Source: an uncultured Collinsella sp. (lineage in GTDB: Bacteria > Actinomycetota > Coriobacteriia > Coriobacteriales > Coriobacteriaceae). Taken from it: a stretch of 6,186 nt of DNA. Location of the stretch: NCBI GenBank assembly GCA_900752345.1, contig CAADVA010000112.1:1-6186 (forward strand). Direction: 5' to 3'. Shown piece by piece: positions 4,870 to 6,186 of this stretch (positions are counted from its first letter, which is position 1; every line of letters begins with the position of its first letter). The translations under genes were made by a program, and so were the position numbers. The notes beneath the pieces were generated by a model, which was not told the DNA's origin, did no database searches, and saw only the letters and a program-made list of their open reading frames with translations.

Positions 4870-6186
4870 ATGAAAAGACTCCCCCGCCTTGCGTTAGCTG
4901 CCGCGTTGTTTGCCGGCGCGCTCACAGGCATCCCAAGCCTCGCTTTCGCGGGGAACCTGCCCGTCGCTATTGACGGCGCCGTAACCGTCATGCACACCAA
5001 CGACATCCACGGCAGCTACAAGTACAGCTACAACGCAAGCAAGGGCACGGGCACCATTGGCTTTGACGGGCTGGCGGTTCTCTATAGCGCTCAAAGCAAC
5101 GCCCCCGACTTTCTGCTCGATGCAGGCGACACCTTCCACGGGCAGTCCTTTGCCACCATGAGCGAGGGCAAGAGCATCGCCGAACTCATGAACACCTTCT
5201 ACGCAAACGGCTACGACGCAACCACACCAGGCAACCATGACTGAAGCTACGGCGCGGACAAGCTTCGCACGATGGCCGGCTACAGCACCACCGGCACGCC
5301 CTTCGCCATGCTCTGCGCGAATGCGAAGTCTACGAGCGACGTATGGAGCTCGAGCATCACCAAGACGCTCGATCGCACCTGGAAGGACGGCGAGGGCAGC
5401 CCCACGTTTAACTACAAGATTAAGGTCGGCGTCGTCGGAGCCATGGATGAGTCGCTGGGCTCCTCGCTGCGCGCAGACCTGGTCGCGGGCACGTCGTTCT
5501 CGGGTGCGGCGGACGCTATCAATGCCGAGGCCAAGCGACTGCGCGAGGATGAAGGCTGCAACGTTATTGTCTGCGTCGCGCACACGCTCAACGCCAAGAC
5601 CTTTGCTGCAAAGCTCGTTGGGGTCGATGCGCTGGTCGCGGGCCACGAGCACATCAACTTAGACGAAAACGTGACGGGGACTGACGGCAAGCCGGTCCGC
5701 GTCGTCGAGGCGGGCAGCGCCTTTTCCGAGGTTGGTCTGCTTTCCATTCCCTATGAGTACGACACCAGGGGTACCGAAACCACCAACGACGACATGGTGA
5801 CAGTCTCCGCAGGCGACAGCGCCGAGACGCTCTACACCGCTAAGGACGTCGACGACCTTTTGGCAGACCCTAACAACCAGAACATCCTTGATGAGGTCCG
5901 CAACAACAAAATCAGGCCACTCGACGACGCCTTTGAAATCGAATCGAACAAGGTGCTTGGCGCATCATCCACCAACTATTTCTACGGCGAGGACGCCACA
6001 GGCACGCATGGTTGGGAAATGGTGCGCACCACCGATCTGCGTCCCAGCAAAGCGGGCGACACCACCAAGGCCCAGACCATCGGGCATGTTATCTGCGGCT
6101 CCTATCTTGCCCTGACGGGGGCAGACCTCGCCATCGAAAACGCGGGCGGCATCCGCGGCGGCCTAGCGGGGGGCGGCGTGAGCCCC
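4870..6186 (+). pseudogene. secreted 5'-nucleotidase / 2',3'-cyclic phosphodiesterase (UshA-like), interrupted by in-frame TGA, 3' end outside window
   Basis: An intact homologue would hydrolyse nucleotides or UDP-sugars outside the cell to release nucleosides and phosphate. Residues 1-27 are a Sec signal peptide (KRLPRLALAAALFAGAL, cleavage after AFA). The metallophosphatase domain shows TNDIHG (Asp45, His47), DAGDTFHG (Asp87) and TPGNHD (Asn122, His123). TGA follows immediately as codon 125 (5242-5244). The same frame then stays open to the window end and carries the remaining metal ligands: AHT (His238) and GHEH (259-261). The C-terminal nucleotide-binding domain follows (NKVLGASSTNYFYGEDAT, then ENAGGIRGGL near 423-432). 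No frameshift or deletion is evident, only the stop. The position is one where relatives often have an aromatic residue, and TGG to TGA is a one-base change. The metal site is split across the stop, so neither half alone should be active. It is a fresh nonsense mutation, a sequencing error or, less likely, read-through. The gene continues beyond 6186. Confidence 0.85.
5242..5244 (+). other. premature in-frame TGA stop codon
   Basis: The TGA sits between GNHD and SYGADKL of the nucleotidase. All ten Trp codons I count in the window's genes are TGG, and the five complete or 3'-complete genes end in TAA or TAG, so no general reassignment of TGA is evident. The base after the stop is A. Confidence 0.9.

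Noticed and set aside
5242..5266. Selenocysteine insertion at the TGA, with a GAAGC/GCTTC stem just downstream
   Set aside because: The stem has only five pairs with a 14-base loop and lacks the features of a bacterial SECIS. The column is not expected to be Cys in relatives.
1..6186. Reassigned genetic code with TGA read as Trp
   Set aside because: Ten Trp codons in the window's genes are TGG and only one TGA is internal. The absence of TGA as a normal stop in five genes is too small a sample.

Overview
The window is GC-rich, densely coded on the + strand, and reads as ordinary bacterial chromosome. GC-biased codons, a Tat-like lipoprotein signal and the overall protein flavour suggest a gut actinobacterium of the Coriobacteriia, probably close to Collinsella. 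That placement is an impression from sequence style and needs a database search. All recognised genes lie on the + strand.

Layout: (1) bases 1-700 hold the C-terminal half of asparaginyl-tRNA synthetase, followed by a strong intrinsic terminator. (2) A 258-base gap carries the terminator, an 11-bp inverted repeat and a short direct repeat. (3) 959-1741 encodes a transcription regulator with an N-terminal helix-turn-helix and a divergent WYL-type C-terminal domain. (4) 1742-1901 is a regulatory gap with a perfect 6-1-6 palindrome, a sigma70-like promoter and a 5' UTR hairpin. (5) 1902-4797 is a three-gene ABC importer of the TrpXYZ type: lipoprotein binding protein, membrane permease and ATPase. 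A 204-base gap with a strong stem-loop separates the binding protein from the permease, and permease and ATPase overlap by 8 bases. (6) 4806-4847 is a perfect 16-bp hairpin terminator whose loop carries a distinctive GGACAGGCA sequence. (7) From 4870 to the window end lies a secreted 5'-nucleotidase/cyclic phosphodiesterase gene. It is interrupted by a single in-frame TGA at 5242-5244, with the same frame open and recognisable on both sides of it.

How they work together: the importer genes form one functional unit. The lipoprotein captures a small ligand outside the cell (tryptophan or a related compound by family analogy), the permease carries it across the membrane, and the ATPase drives transport. 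The WYL-type regulator just upstream could control it, but nothing in the sequence proves this. The nucleotidase has only 23 bases between the preceding hairpin and its start codon, so its transcription may depend on read-through from the transporter genes.

I do not see a wholly new system here. The points most worth a second look are the TGA inside the nucleotidase, the hairpin in front of it, the palindrome/promoter/hairpin cluster upstream of the transporter, and an unusual Arg-Pro-Pro in motif 2 of the synthetase.
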